Source of the DNA: Agelas oroides
Lineage: Eukaryota > Porifera > Demospongiae > Agelasida > Agelasidae
Assembly: GCA_949130485.1 (NCBI GenBank)
Contig: OX422199.1
Span: 6,008,902-6,072,901, forward strand
Length of the DNA stretch: 64,000 nt
Reading direction: 5' to 3'
This document shows, one piece after another, positions 37,414-48,000 of this stretch. How positions within the stretch are numbered: the stretch's first letter is position 1; each line of letters begins with the position of its first letter. Made by a program: the position numbers and the translations under genes. The notes under the pieces are model-generated. The model ran no database searches, was not told the origin of the DNA, and was given only the letters and a program-made list of their open reading frames with translations.

Positions 37414-37983
37414 AAAAACATTAAAAATGTAAAAAGATGTAGGGATGGCATGCCAAAAAGTATGCAAACAAGGTAGGGATGATGCATGAAAGCAAAGGTC
37501 TACATATTGGCAAAGCCCCTTCCCTACATCTTTTTCACACTGCAGTCAGCATGCTTGAGAGCTGAATCTGCACCCATCCATGCAGTCATTAACGCTGTGG
37601 ATGAGTGCTTGCGTTTTACACACTGATTACTATGACCAGTCTGCAGCCCACTCGAGCTCACTGTCTAGGTTATACCAGAGGCATATAACAAGGGTACCAC
37701 TGTCGCTACAAATGGACTACTAACCTTGGTAGCCACCTACAAGGCCTATACGCTCATATTAGCCTCGTTCCCAGGCCATGTGGGAGGAGCTAAGAAGTGG
37801 CCTGAGAACGAGGCTACAGCCATGAACTGCACTACCCATGCACTGTCTAACTCAGTCTGCAGTGTGAAAAAGATGTAGGGATGGGGCTTTTCCAATTGCC
37901 TTTGCTTTCATGCATCATCCCTACCTTGTTTGCATACTTTTTGGCATGCCATCCCTACATCTTTTTACATTTTTAATGTTTTT
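37414..37983. repeat. 570-bp foldback repeat with a nested MITE
   Basis: Arms of about 120 bp contain gatgtagggatggcatgcc, tatgcaaacaaggtaggg and gatgcatgaaagcaaagg, and are inverted at 37866-37983. The centre holds a family-1 hairpin (37760-37816). No definite target duplication. Confidence 0.75.
37760..37816. mobile_element. 57-bp family-1 hairpin
   Basis: tagcctcgttcccaggcca at the left and tggcctgagaacgaggcta at the right, around a loop of about 19 bases. Flanking bases do not form a convincing 9-bp repeat, so it is either old or a recombined copy. Confidence 0.65.
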
Positions 37984-38580
37984 ACGCCAAAAGTCGCACT
38001 TTTGACATCGTAGTTTTGTGGCTTCTCTCTTTGAAACGAAGTTTGCCCACGAATTAGTATTCTTGCTGGTACTTTGTTAGTGTTTCCACTCTCTAGGACT
38101 GTAGTAATAAGGGCGGGCAACGGATCTGAGCATCGCAGCGAGCAGCTGTTCCGACGGAGACCGCCAGCTAGCAATATTATCGATCGAACGGTACAAGTAG
38201 GCAGGCTTATTTTGCCTTCGTCTTATGTTTACCTGGGAGTAACGCTCCCGCTGTGAGCTACTATGGACCTCTCCTCTCCAGCAGTGGAGCAGGTGATAGC
38301 ATCCAGCCAGAGAACAGACAGCTTTACACAAGCCTTCGACTAGTACTCCCGCCACGTGGCACGCCATGGCTTCCTCAGTGTGGCCCCACCCCTTGCATCC
38401 CACCCCTTCCTGCCTCGGATAACAATCATTACTAATAACAATCGGGGTATACCCCCGAGGTAGAGAAGCCGTAACCATCGCCGTAGGGCAAGATATAGAA
38501 TGCTACGCACAGTTGATGCAGTTCCATCAACAGCCATACATCGTGAAGAAAATTTTCTGATAAATCTGGGCCCTAAAGAG
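37977..38580. mobile_element. Second, inverted copy of the 600-bp TTAA MITE
   Basis: Homologous in reverse orientation to 25867-26463. Shared landmarks are gtggcttctctctt, cctctcctctccagcagtg, ccccttgcatcccacc and cggggtatacccccgagg. TTAA at 37973-37976 and 38581-38584 gives nearly the same length (604 against 597 bp). Its right end gccctaaagag matches; the left terminus is diverged. Confidence 0.65.
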
Positions 38581-38584
38581 TTAA

Positions 38585-39222
38585 AGTCTTGTATATATAT
38601 AAATATGTCAATATGAATATGTATAAACACAGACAATTACTTAACAATACAACTCTTGGAATGGACAACTTTGACTGCACCAAAATGAATGCACATTTAA
38701 AAAAATTCACAGCTTGTCTACGGGAGGGGCTCATTCACGAGTGGAAGCAAGCATTACTAGACCCACCTCTCCCCCTTTTGTCACTAAACAACTCACGGCT
38801 CTGTTCCACACACAACTCCTCTGCAGCTTTCTTGTGTACTGCAGCGTACTACCAACGCATTAATTCTAGTTAAAGCCCAGCCCAGCACTCGAAGCACCGG
38901 GCCACGGTCACCTACTACTGAGGCTTGGCATACGATCGCAAGACCTGGGCCTTCCCAGTGAGTACAGTCTTGGCCACTGCGGCCTTTCTGCTGCTTCTAG
39001 ACACAAGCTAGCTTTCACAAGCAGGCATTACGCACTACTCACAGCTACTGACACTACAGCACTCTACTAAAACTCCTCTGTTTTTTTTTTTCTTTATAAG
39101 TCGATCTAAGCTTATCTTCAAAGTTCCGACCACCATATGAAGGGTTCCGCCAGGCCACATCTTAACTAACTTAATTATAAACTGGATGCCAATGCCGGCA
39201 AGAAGCACTCTCCTCCATCCCC
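38585..39222 (+). other. Region just upstream of the Penelope-like ORF
   Basis: AT-rich start, then a 94-codon plus frame (38589-38873) with no recognised domain, then sequence broken by stops. It may hold the decayed five-prime part of the retroelement. The ORF that follows lacks most of the usual N-terminal region. Confidence 0.35.
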
Positions 39223-41181
39223 ATGCCACTCACACACCCTAACCTCACCATACAGGAAAAGCGAAGCCTCGACAACCTGAGAAGAAACAAAGACCTCACA
39301 ATCAAGAAGGCGGACAAAGGGAGTTGTATCGTTGTAGAAGATACTTCTACCTACATAGATAACGGGCTGGCCCATCTGCAGGATACTACTATATACCGGG
39401 AGCTTTTAGGCAATCCAACTGAGCATATGTCTGAGAATATAGGCCTCTTCATAGATGACCTATACGCTCAGAACTACATAGACAAACACACCCACCAGTT
39501 TTTGAAGCCTCCAGACACCCCTAGGACTCAAAGACTGTACTTTCTAAAGAAAGTGCACAAAAACCCCCATGGCATCCGGCCTATAGTCAGCGGCTGCAAT
39601 GGACCAACGGAGAAGATCTCAGCGTTCCTAGATCACCACCTCAAACCCCTAGTAGCCCAAATGCCCTCCTACATTAGAGACTCAGGTCACCTTATCTCCA
39701 CCATAGAATCTACCCCCTTTCCCCCCAACTGCCTCCTAGTCACTATAGATGTCTCTGCCCTCTACCTTAACATCCCACAGGACGAAGGCACTTCAGAGTG
39801 CCTCCGCTCTCTGGAGAACAGAGATCTTCTCCCGCTACCCAAAAACCTCATGCAAACCCTCTTCGACATAGTACTCAAGTGCAATGTCTTCTCTTTCCAC
39901 ACACACATATACCAACAAATACAGGGCACCGCCATGGGCACCAAGATGGCCCCCTCCTATGCGAATCTCTTCATGGATTCCCTGGAGTCGAGATTCCTTG
40001 AGAGCGAGCCCCTCCAACCGGCCCTCTGGAAACGATACATCGACGACATCTTCTGCGTTTGGACGGATACGAGAGAGTCCCTAGAGGACTTTCTGCACAG
40101 ACTCAACTCCTGTCATCCAACCATACGCTTCACCTGGAACATCTCCTCCGAGGATGTGGACTTCCTTGACACCAGGATATACAAGGGAAGTAGATTCCAA
40201 CAGTCAGGTATCCTAGACATAGAAACCTTCTTTAAACCTACTAATACTTTCCAATACCTCCACTTTTCCTCCTCTCACCCTAAGGGAGTTTTCAAAGGCT
40301 TGGTGAGGGGTGAGGCCATACGGTTCCTTAGATCTAACTCAAGCCAAGACAAATACGAAAGAACCCTCTCTACCTTTCGGCACCACCTGCTATGCAGGGG
40401 GTACCCCAAGGTGTTTGTTGACCCACTCCTCTCCACGGTCCCATACTCCCTAAGGGAACAATACCTACAAACCCCTAACCTTAACCCTAACCCCAACCCT
40501 AACCCCAACCCCAACCCTAACCTTACTACCCCCAGATTCATCACCCCGTACTCCCCCTCACTCCCCCACCTCTATAAAACCCTAACCCTACACTGGGATC
40601 TAATCGAAACCGACCAAACCCTCACACAAATGTTTTCCACCCCACAACTAAGCTACAGGAAAGAAAAGGCCCTCAGCAACCACCTGGTCTCAGCAAGGAC
40701 ACTCGGAGAAATCCCCCCAAACACCACCGACATCCCACTGCAGATAAGTTCCGAAAACTACCGTGTCAAACCCTGCCACCGTGCTCTATGTTCTACTTGC
40801 CCCATCCTCCTCTCCTACCACACCATCTCTTCCTCAGTCACACGACAACCCTTCCACCTCACAGACACCTTCACCTGTTCTAGCACTAACCTCATCTATG
40901 TCATCATCTGTTCAAAATGCTCAAAAATGTACGTAGGCCAGACCTCTAAAACTATCCGCAACCGGTTTCGCCACCACAGGGCAGCAGCCAAGGAGAAGAG
41001 AGCCTGGCCCATCTACCGCCACTTCCACTCTGCAGGTCACGACTTCGATCGAGATGCAAGGATTCTCCCCCTGGAAAGCTGCCCCCCCCACAGGCTCCTA
41101 TCTCGTGAGATACATTGGATCAAGGCACTAAACACAACCCTCCCCCACGGACTTAACTCCCGATATTCCATCCTGGAATAA
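39223..41181 (+). CDS. Penelope-like element reverse transcriptase with GIY-YIG endonuclease
   Basis: A 652-residue uninterrupted frame. Residues about 5-45 hold NLTIQEKRSLDNLRRNKDL and KKADKGSCIVV, the conserved opening of the Penelope RT. RT motifs follow: RPIVSG at about 123, TIDVSALYLNIP at about 175, GTAMGTKMAPSYANLFM at about 236 and the catalytic YIDD at 272 (40036-40047). Residues about 420-432 are an Asn-Pro repeat encoded by telomere-like DNA. A Cys-rich linker (CHRALCSTCP, about 516-527) and a GIY-YIG-type nuclease (LIYVIICSKC, MYVGQTSKTIRNRFRHH, about 557-585) close the protein. The element copies RNA into DNA at a nuclease-made nick. The start chosen is the first ATG in frame; typical proteins extend further upstream, so it is probably five-prime truncated. 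The C-terminus looks complete. Confidence 0.88.
   Translation: MPLTHPNLTIQEKRSLDNLRRNKDLTIKKADKGSCIVVEDTSTYIDNGLAHLQDTTIYRELLGNPTEHMSENIGLFIDDLYAQNYIDKHTHQFLKPPDTPRTQRLYFLKKVHKNPHGIRPIVSGCNGPTEKISAFLDHHLKPLVAQMPSYIRDSGHLISTIESTPFPPNCLLVTIDVSALYLNIPQDEGTSECLRSLENRDLLPLPKNLMQTLFDIVLKCNVFSFHTHIYQQIQGTAMGTKMAPSYANLFMDSLESRFLESEPLQPALWKRYIDDIFCVWTDTRESLEDFLHRLNSCHPTIRFTWNISSEDVDFLDTRIYKGSRFQQSGILDIETFFKPTNTFQYLHFSSSHPKGVFKGLVRGEAIRFLRSNSSQDKYERTLSTFRHHLLCRGYPKVFVDPLLSTVPYSLREQYLQTPNLNPNPNPNPNPNPNLTTPRFITPYSPSLPHLYKTLTLHWDLIETDQTLTQMFSTPQLSYRKEKALSNHLVSARTLGEIPPNTTDIPLQISSENYRVKPCHRALCSTCPILLSYHTISSSVTRQPFHLTDTFTCSSTNLIYVIICSKCSKMYVGQTSKTIRNRFRHHRAAAKEKRAWPIYRHFHSAGHDFDRDARILPLESCPPHRLLSREIHWIKALNTTLPHGLNSRYSILE
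40472..40526 (+). repeat. Telomere-like repeat inside the Penelope-like ORF
   Basis: Degenerate ccctaa/ccccaa units on the plus strand, translated as Asn-Pro repeats. They sit between the RT and the Cys-rich linker, and the reading frame is preserved. Confidence 0.9.
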
Positions 41182-41637
41182 AACAAAAGCCTCCCACTGC
41201 AAACCCAGAGCATTCAGGCTAGGAACTAAGCCCTTGATCTAATTGATTCCCCGAGGTCGGAGCCCACCCCAGAAAAGCCCCTGGCTAGTTGGTGTATGAT
41301 ATGTAACCTTTGTATGTCACCATCACCTCACCCCTTACATTCCTATAACTTAGAAACCCCTTGTATCTGCACTCCCTTTGATGTTCTTGTCTAAAATCCT
41401 CTCCTACCTTCCTGGTACTCTTCTTCCTGCCTGCTACCTGTCTAAATTCTTCCCCTCCCTTCCTGGTACTCTTCTTCCTGTCTACTACCTGTCAAAATTC
41501 TTTCCTCCCCTTCCTGGTACACTTCTTCCTGTCTCTACTTCCTACCCCTACATACTTTACATTTTTTTATATCAATACTATTCAGACAGCCATAGCGTAT
41601 ATAAAGACCCTCCTAGAACTCATTTCTCACAATTCTC

Positions 41638-41668
41638 CTGAAGAAGACTCACTAGCAGTCGAAATATC
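41638..41668 (+). ncRNA. Hammerhead-ribozyme-like motif
   Basis: ctgaaga at 41638-41644, a short stem (gact...agtc, 41646-41660), gaaa at 41661-41664, then tatc ending at 41668. CUGANGA-stem-GAAA-NUH is the hammerhead core, and minimal hammerheads with a very short stem III are known from Penelope-like elements. It lies about 460 bp after the RT stop, in the expected three-prime region. Activity is not shown by sequence alone. Confidence 0.6.
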
Positions 41669-41881
41669 GAGAAAACAAGTTTACTTATAGCCTACGGCTG
41701 TCAACCGTCACCAGTGTCAACCGCGGCAAGCGCACCCCGCCCGCAGCGACTACGACAATGGAGACACGCAGTAAGAAGAAGACCAGACCCTCGCCATCCC
41801 CAGAAGCCTGTTCGCTAACCGCAAGCGTCGGGAGCAATTCTTCGACCGAGCCTGAGCCTCGCGCTTCGCGCTCGGAAGACC

Positions 41882-41906
41882 ATAACCCTAACCCTAACCC
41901 TAACCT
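41882..41906 (+). repeat. Short CCCTAA telomere-like array
   Basis: Three perfect ccctaa units and edges, on the same strand as the Penelope-like ORF, about 700 bp after its stop. Confidence 0.85.
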
Positions 41907-41959
41907 TTAACCATTTAGCCAACAAGCCACAACAGACGACCAACACACTGTTCGGTCTA

Positions 41960-42035
41960 ATGTATGCTGTGAAACGAATTGATTATGAATATTCAACACG
42001 CACGAACCGCTGTGAAACGAATTACTTATGAATAT
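41960..42035. repeat. Short direct repeat near the right end of the 12-kb element
   Basis: gctgtgaaacgaatt followed by tatgaatattcaaca occurs twice, about 40 bp apart. Confidence 0.6.
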
Positions 42036-42295
42036 TCAACAGAAGGCGTAATGATGACGTAATGCAACATGAACAGCTGTGAAAAAAGCGAATTCCCTCC
42101 CAAAACTGATTGTGTGCCACTAGTTTAAGAAGACAAAGAAGTCTATCTGCTTGGATTCCAGGTCAGGGTTCCCTGCCACCTTAAGTCAGAAGCCACGCCT
42201 CCTGGATTGTAGAGGCACACCGTCTATAGTCAAGTGATTGCTAGTTCATTTGCACCAAGTACTACTTCTCCAGTTTTGGAGCAGAATACTAGGTA

Positions 42296-42469
42296 TTTAC
42301 CGGGTGGTTGGGTATCCGTGCCCAAACAGAAGCCATACCTCGGACCACCTGCGGCAAACCAGCGTTACGCAGTTAATTGTTTTTCGGAATCGCGATCCAG
42401 AGCGTGGGTAGGTTTCCGGTGTGGTGTGTTTTGTACCAGCGCACAAACTAGTCCACTGCAGTTCCAATC
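42296..42469 (+). promoter_or_regulatory. Conserved upstream region of copy B
   Basis: Strongly similar to the regions just before the start codons of copies C (54378-54574) and D (63552-63735). Shared blocks include cagaagcca, ttcggaatcgcgatcc, ggtttccggtgtggtgtg and tgcagttcc close to the ATG. These likely hold the promoter and five-prime UTR. No TATA box was assigned. Confidence 0.5.
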
Positions 42470-45055
42470 ATGTCGAAGCAGCTGGTCACGTTTTCCCTCC
42501 TCTGGAGCTTTGGACTGTTTCTCGCTCCTGTTCCCGCCCTTGGCAACTTTGATTCTGGAGACTGTACCGTTGGTGACAGTCCGGGTAAGACGTGTTCATG
42601 CATCAGCCCCGACTAGCACCTATAGGCCTAGACATAATACTGCAGTAGGTAAAAACATAGTCATAGTGTGTAGCTGTACTAATGTCTAGCTCTGTATGGT
42701 ATATGACTGTTTCATAAAGTTCACGAACGCCTACTTTTAACCTAAAACTTAGTAATAGTAAATCATGCAACAGATTCAATCATTACGCACCAAGTTGTGT
42801 CCATGTCTGATTAGAACTTTGTGGGTGCACTTCTGTGATATGCATGCTGAATGCACTGTATTAGTACTGTATTCAGAGTACGCTGGACTATGGTCCAGCT
42901 TTACTACATGATGCTGCTATAGCTTATACCATTGCCCTAAAACTTGCAATGTAGTAGTTATTCTCAATACTTATCAACTACTAATCAGGTACATCAACAG
43001 CTGGCATAGTCAGGATTCTGAAAATACCTGGGCACAGCATGGGTAGGTATCTGGATTCTGTACAATGCCAATCTGACTATGGCCCATATCAATAACCAAG
43101 GATTGACTATGGCCCATATCAATAACCAAGGATTGACTATGGCCCATATCAATAACCAAGGATTGACTATGGCCCATATCAATAACCAAGGATTGACTAT
43201 GGCCCATATCAATAACCAAGGATTGACCATGGCCCATATCAATAACCAAGGATTGACCATGGCCCATATCAATAACCAAGGATTGACTATGGCCCATATC
43301 AATAACCAAGGATTGACTATGGCCATATCAATAACCAAGGATTGACTATGGCCCATATCAATAACCAAGGATTGACTATGGCCCATATCAATAACCAAGG
43401 ATTGACTATGGCCCATATCAATAACCAAGGATTGACCATGGCCCATATCAATAACCAAGGATTGACCATGGCCCATATCAATAACCAAGGATTGACCATG
43501 GTCCATATCAATAACCAAGGATTGACCATGGCCCATATCAGTAACCAAGGATTGACTATGGCCCATATCAGTAACCAAGGATTGACTATGGCCCATATCA
43601 ATAACCAAGGATTGACTATGGCCCATATCAATAACCAAGGATTGACCATGGCCCATATCAATAACCAAGGATTGACTATGGCCATATCAATAACCAAGGA
43701 TTGACTATGGCCCATATCAATAACCAAGGATTGACTATGGCCCATATCAATAACCAAGGATTGACTATGGCCCATATCAATAACCAAGGATTGACCATGG
43801 CCCATATCAATAACCAAGGATTGACCATGGCCCATATCAATAACCAAGGATTGACCATGGTCCATATCAATAACCAAGGATTGACCATGGCCCATATCAA
43901 TAACCAAGGATTGACTATGGCCCATATCAGTAACCAAGGATTGACTATGGCCCATATCAATAACCAAGGATTGACCATGGCCCATATCAATAACCAAGGA
44001 TTGACCATGGCCCATATCAATAACCAAGGATTGACCATGGCCCATATCAATAACCAAGGATTGACTATGGCCCATATCAATAACCAAGGATTGACTATGG
44101 CCCATATCAATAACCAAGGATTGACTATATAGAGTCCACATTTCAAAGCCCCATGCATGCAGTAGTTGTTAAGTTTTCTCCTCTACATCTTCAGATGGAG
44201 ATCTTGTGACATCAGTCACCCCTACTTGTTCTAATGATAGTGCAACAGTGGAAGTTGTAGCCAGATCGGATGATGATCTTCGGTCAGAGGATAGCAGTCA
44301 CTGCACCCTTTCCATTCGTATTGATTACATCTGTATTGGAGAAGATGGTCAGCAGGTGAGTGACAATCTTCAGGAATGGGGTGGACACTTTCATGGCCAA
44401 GAAGCAGTTTGAATATGAGTGAAAACATTTCTGTTCAATGCCTACTTAACCTACAAGCTATGCTGTCTGTAAGCATTCTCATGAAATGTCTGCTACAGTT
44501 TGTGTGAATGATACATGCACTAGCCATTTTTACACAATGTGCGATCATTTAACCTTTCAATGAATGTAGTTGGTGAGGGTAAAATATTGTACACGCCAAG
44601 CAAGGGTCCACAAGTGGTAGATCATTCTTTAAATGTGTTATACAGTATCTCTCCGAGATGGTTGTTTGTACAAATCACAGAAACACCATGGACAACAGGC
44701 ATTGAAGGGTCAATGTTACTAGTTTGGATACTTACTTGGATGATCACTCTTTGATGTGTCAAATCTACATCTTGTTATGTTTTTAATTCACTCTTTATTC
44801 AATTGTTGTTCTGCAGGTTAGAGGAACACCATGGACAACAGACTATAGTGATAGAATGATCAGTGTTACCAACCTGGAAACAGTCTTTGATGTGAAAGAC
44901 GAAAGTAACCCAGCATTCAATGCAACTGTGCAACAGACACTTCAACCAGGGACAAACTGCACCTTCTATCTCTGCTATAAGCAGAACCGATCTACTCCAC
45001 CATTCAGTCTACTAGGCAAGAGAGCCTCTGCTTCATGTATCACTGGTAAATCATT

Positions 45056-45086
<31 letters not shown>

Positions 45087-48000
45087 GATCAAGTTTCATT
45101 AGACCAAAGCAGGAAAGTTTCCTGTTTCTCATCCACTGCCCGCAATGGTTTTCTGCAACTCACAGAAAGTGCTATTATAAATATGCCATAATACTTCTGT
45201 GTTGCTTGTGGAATGAGGTACACTAAACTAAACTTCATGCTGACCTGACATCACCAATTCTATCACACAGTTGAAGGGTAGGCAACGCCAAACTAATCCC
45301 GCCCATGCACACAGGCACTCGATATTTGTGATTCTGACTTTGCATGCAATGTAACCAGTTGGTGTAAGTATACATACCAGGGAGAAGGCGGGTGAAGACC
45401 ATGGGTGGGAACTATTTTAACCTTAGGTTCTGGTGAATCTATTTGGCAAGTGGACCACTATGTGGATGTATACAAAATTGCCTCCTCTAGCCCGAGAATT
45501 TAATTTTGAGGAGTAATTTGTCAAGATTTATTGAGTGTATATGATGATGATTTCATGAGAATGCAGCATGCACTAAAGGTTTTGTGATTATGCCACTCTT
45601 TAGAGATGATCTCAGATTTCTGGCATGTTTTTTTTTTTTGCTAGTTTTGAGTACCAGGGTCAGGCAGGTAAGTAAAAAGGGTTCACTCACAGCCTGACCA
45701 GTTGTACTGGTTCTGGTGCCTATGTAGACAGAGGCTTTGACTCACTGCTTTGTTGCTCCACAGAGATTGATGAATGCATTACTGCAAATGGAGGCTGTGA
45801 ACACAGTTGTACTAACACTATTGGGAGCTTCATCTGTAGCTGTGACACAGGGTACCAGCTGGATGGAAATGGATTGAACTGCAGTGGTAAGAGTGTATGA
45901 GTTGACAAACTATATTTACATGATGTATTAGCTGTATACACAAAAACATGAGTAGTTATTTATCCTTTTATGAGTGTGAGAGTGATGATTTCATGAGAAT
46001 GCAGCATGCACTAAAGGTTTTGCGATTATGCCACTCTTTAGAGATGATCTCAGATTTCTGACATGTTTTTTTTTTGCTAGTTTTGAGTACCAGGGTCAGG
46101 CAGGTAAGTAAAAAGGGTTCACTCACAGCCTGACCAGTTGTACTGGTTCTGGTGCCTATGTAGACTTTGTTGCTCCACAGAGATTGATGAATGCATTATT
46201 GCAAATGGAGGCTGTGAACACAGTTGTACTAACACTATTGGGAGCTTCATCTGCAGCTGTGACACAGGGTACCAGCTGGATGAAAATGGACTGAACTGCA
46301 GTGGTAAGAGTTTACTCAAAATGAAGGGTCTGCATGCTTTGGTACAGTTGCAGCTGACAGAGACCTTGAGTCATTAATTAATGCTTTGTTGTTCTATAGA
46401 CATCAATGAATGCCACACTGCAAATGGAGGTTGTGAACGCAATTGTACTAACACCATTGGGAGCTTCATCTGCAGCTGTGACACAGGGTACCAGCTGGAT
46501 GGAAATGGATTGGACTGCAGTGGTAAGAGTTTATGAGTTGACAAACTATATTCACATAAAGAATAGTTGTAGCTATAAGTAGTTAGTTAGCTATTTCTGT
46601 TGATAGTGATGAGTGTGAGGGTGGTGATTTCAACATCTGTCACGAGAATGCAGCATGCCCTAAACGTTTTGTAATCATTTCACCAAACCAGTGAAACTTT
46701 TCTTTGGAGATGATCTCACAGATGTCCGGCATGTCTTATTGCTGGTTTACCACTTATATCAGCTTTTGAGTACCAGGGTTCTTTACAGGTTTACACCATT
46801 TGGTAAATTGCAGTCAATTTAGCTAGAAACCTGTTGAGTAGGCAACAGAAAGTATGTTTTCAGTTGAGGAATACCAATACCTTATCAGAACCGTCTAGTT
46901 TCTGCATGTTACAATATGAACAGCTATAGCAGCTATCCATCTTGGTGCCACTTGATACTACACTGTCTCATACACACAAGTTTGATCCACTGATGGTTAC
47001 AGTGCACTGACAGTAGATTTTCAGGTAGGTAGAGTTTTCAGGTAACCAAGGACACACAATGGAATCATTGGAATACCACAATAAATGTTCCCAAGAAACC
47101 CAGTGGCGGACCCAGAGGGGGTTCCATGGGTTCCATGGAACCCCTCTTTTGAAGGGCTGCCTTCGAAAATACTATGCGCAAACGTTCTACCTACACTACG
47201 CTCACACTGGAACTATGCACTTCAGCTTCAACAGTAGCAATAACGCAAGTGTGTCAACTCCTGTATCAAGAATTCGACATGCGCATGGCCTACGTGCACG
47301 TATATACCAGCCTCGGTCCCAGGCCTCCCCCGTTTTACCTTCTGTTTGCGTTCACAATAATACACGGGAGCGGAAGGCCGGTTTTCCGCTCCCGTGTATT
47401 ATTGTGAACGCAAACAGAAGGTAAAATGGGAAGCCTGGGACCGAGGCTACGTATATACTACCAGAAGCACGTGGTAACCATAGAGACAATGAGCGAATTA
47501 AAGCTTATTATTCATGCATTGCTCCCTCTGCAGCTAGGGATGGTGATATGCTAGCAGTATGAGAGCTTTTGCAATTTCACCACAAGAATACACCAGAAAC
47601 GATCTCAAGAAGGTCAGAAATCTAAAATTTTCCTAGGGGGGCATGCCCCCAGACCCCCCTAGCAGGCGCACTTAAATCGCATACTGGAACCCCCCTTTTC
47701 AAAATTCTAGATCCGCCACTGAAACCATTACCATGTAAACATTACCAAGAAACCATTACCAGGAATTAGTACAAAAATTTGAGTAGACAACTGTGTTGTC
47801 ATACAGATGTTGACATGTGAGCACAACAACATCAGAATGTGAAGTGCAATGATACAATGGGGAGCTTTACCTGCACGTGCAAGGAATGCTTTGGAGCCGA
47901 TTGATTCAATTGTACAAATCAGAGCCGTAGCAAGCTGTAGCAGCACACTGCAAAAACTGTAGCATTTTTGGACCAAAAATGTCATATCTTCTGTAATTGA

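Larger units (their letters stand above)
30231..42224. mobile_element. 12-kb composite insertion with long TIRs and a TATA duplication
   Basis: Ends are inverted: gacggtgtgcctccagaatc at 30231 and its complement up to 42224. They match for at least 50 bp (to ggtggcag) once a MITE inside the left repeat is removed. Flanks are tata at 30227-30230 and 42225-42228. The homologous spacer after copy B (about 52015, opposite strand) shows the uninterrupted site cctatagtc with one tata, so this is a true insertion with a 4-bp duplication. The interior holds many nested repeats and a Penelope-like ORF but no DNA transposase I recognise. It may be a non-autonomous element grown by nested insertions. 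The superfamily is undetermined. Confidence 0.75.

Noticed and set aside
40472..40526. Asn-Pro repeats as a functional repeat antigen-like domain
   Set aside because: The coding DNA is telomere-like ccctaa sequence; the dipeptide is simply its translation.
39762..40544. Minus-strand and alternative-frame ORFs within the Penelope-like gene
   Set aside because: They overlap conserved RT motifs of the main frame and show no domain of their own.
43078..44129. CRISPR-like regular repeat array
   Set aside because: Units are head-to-tail with no unique spacers, in an intron of an animal gene; it is a minisatellite.
43079..44141. Long repetitive reading frames ([10 protein letters not shown] and related) on both strands
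   Set aside because: A 30-bp repeat without stops gives open frames in several frames; the two 29-bp units shift the frame, so there is no selection for coding.
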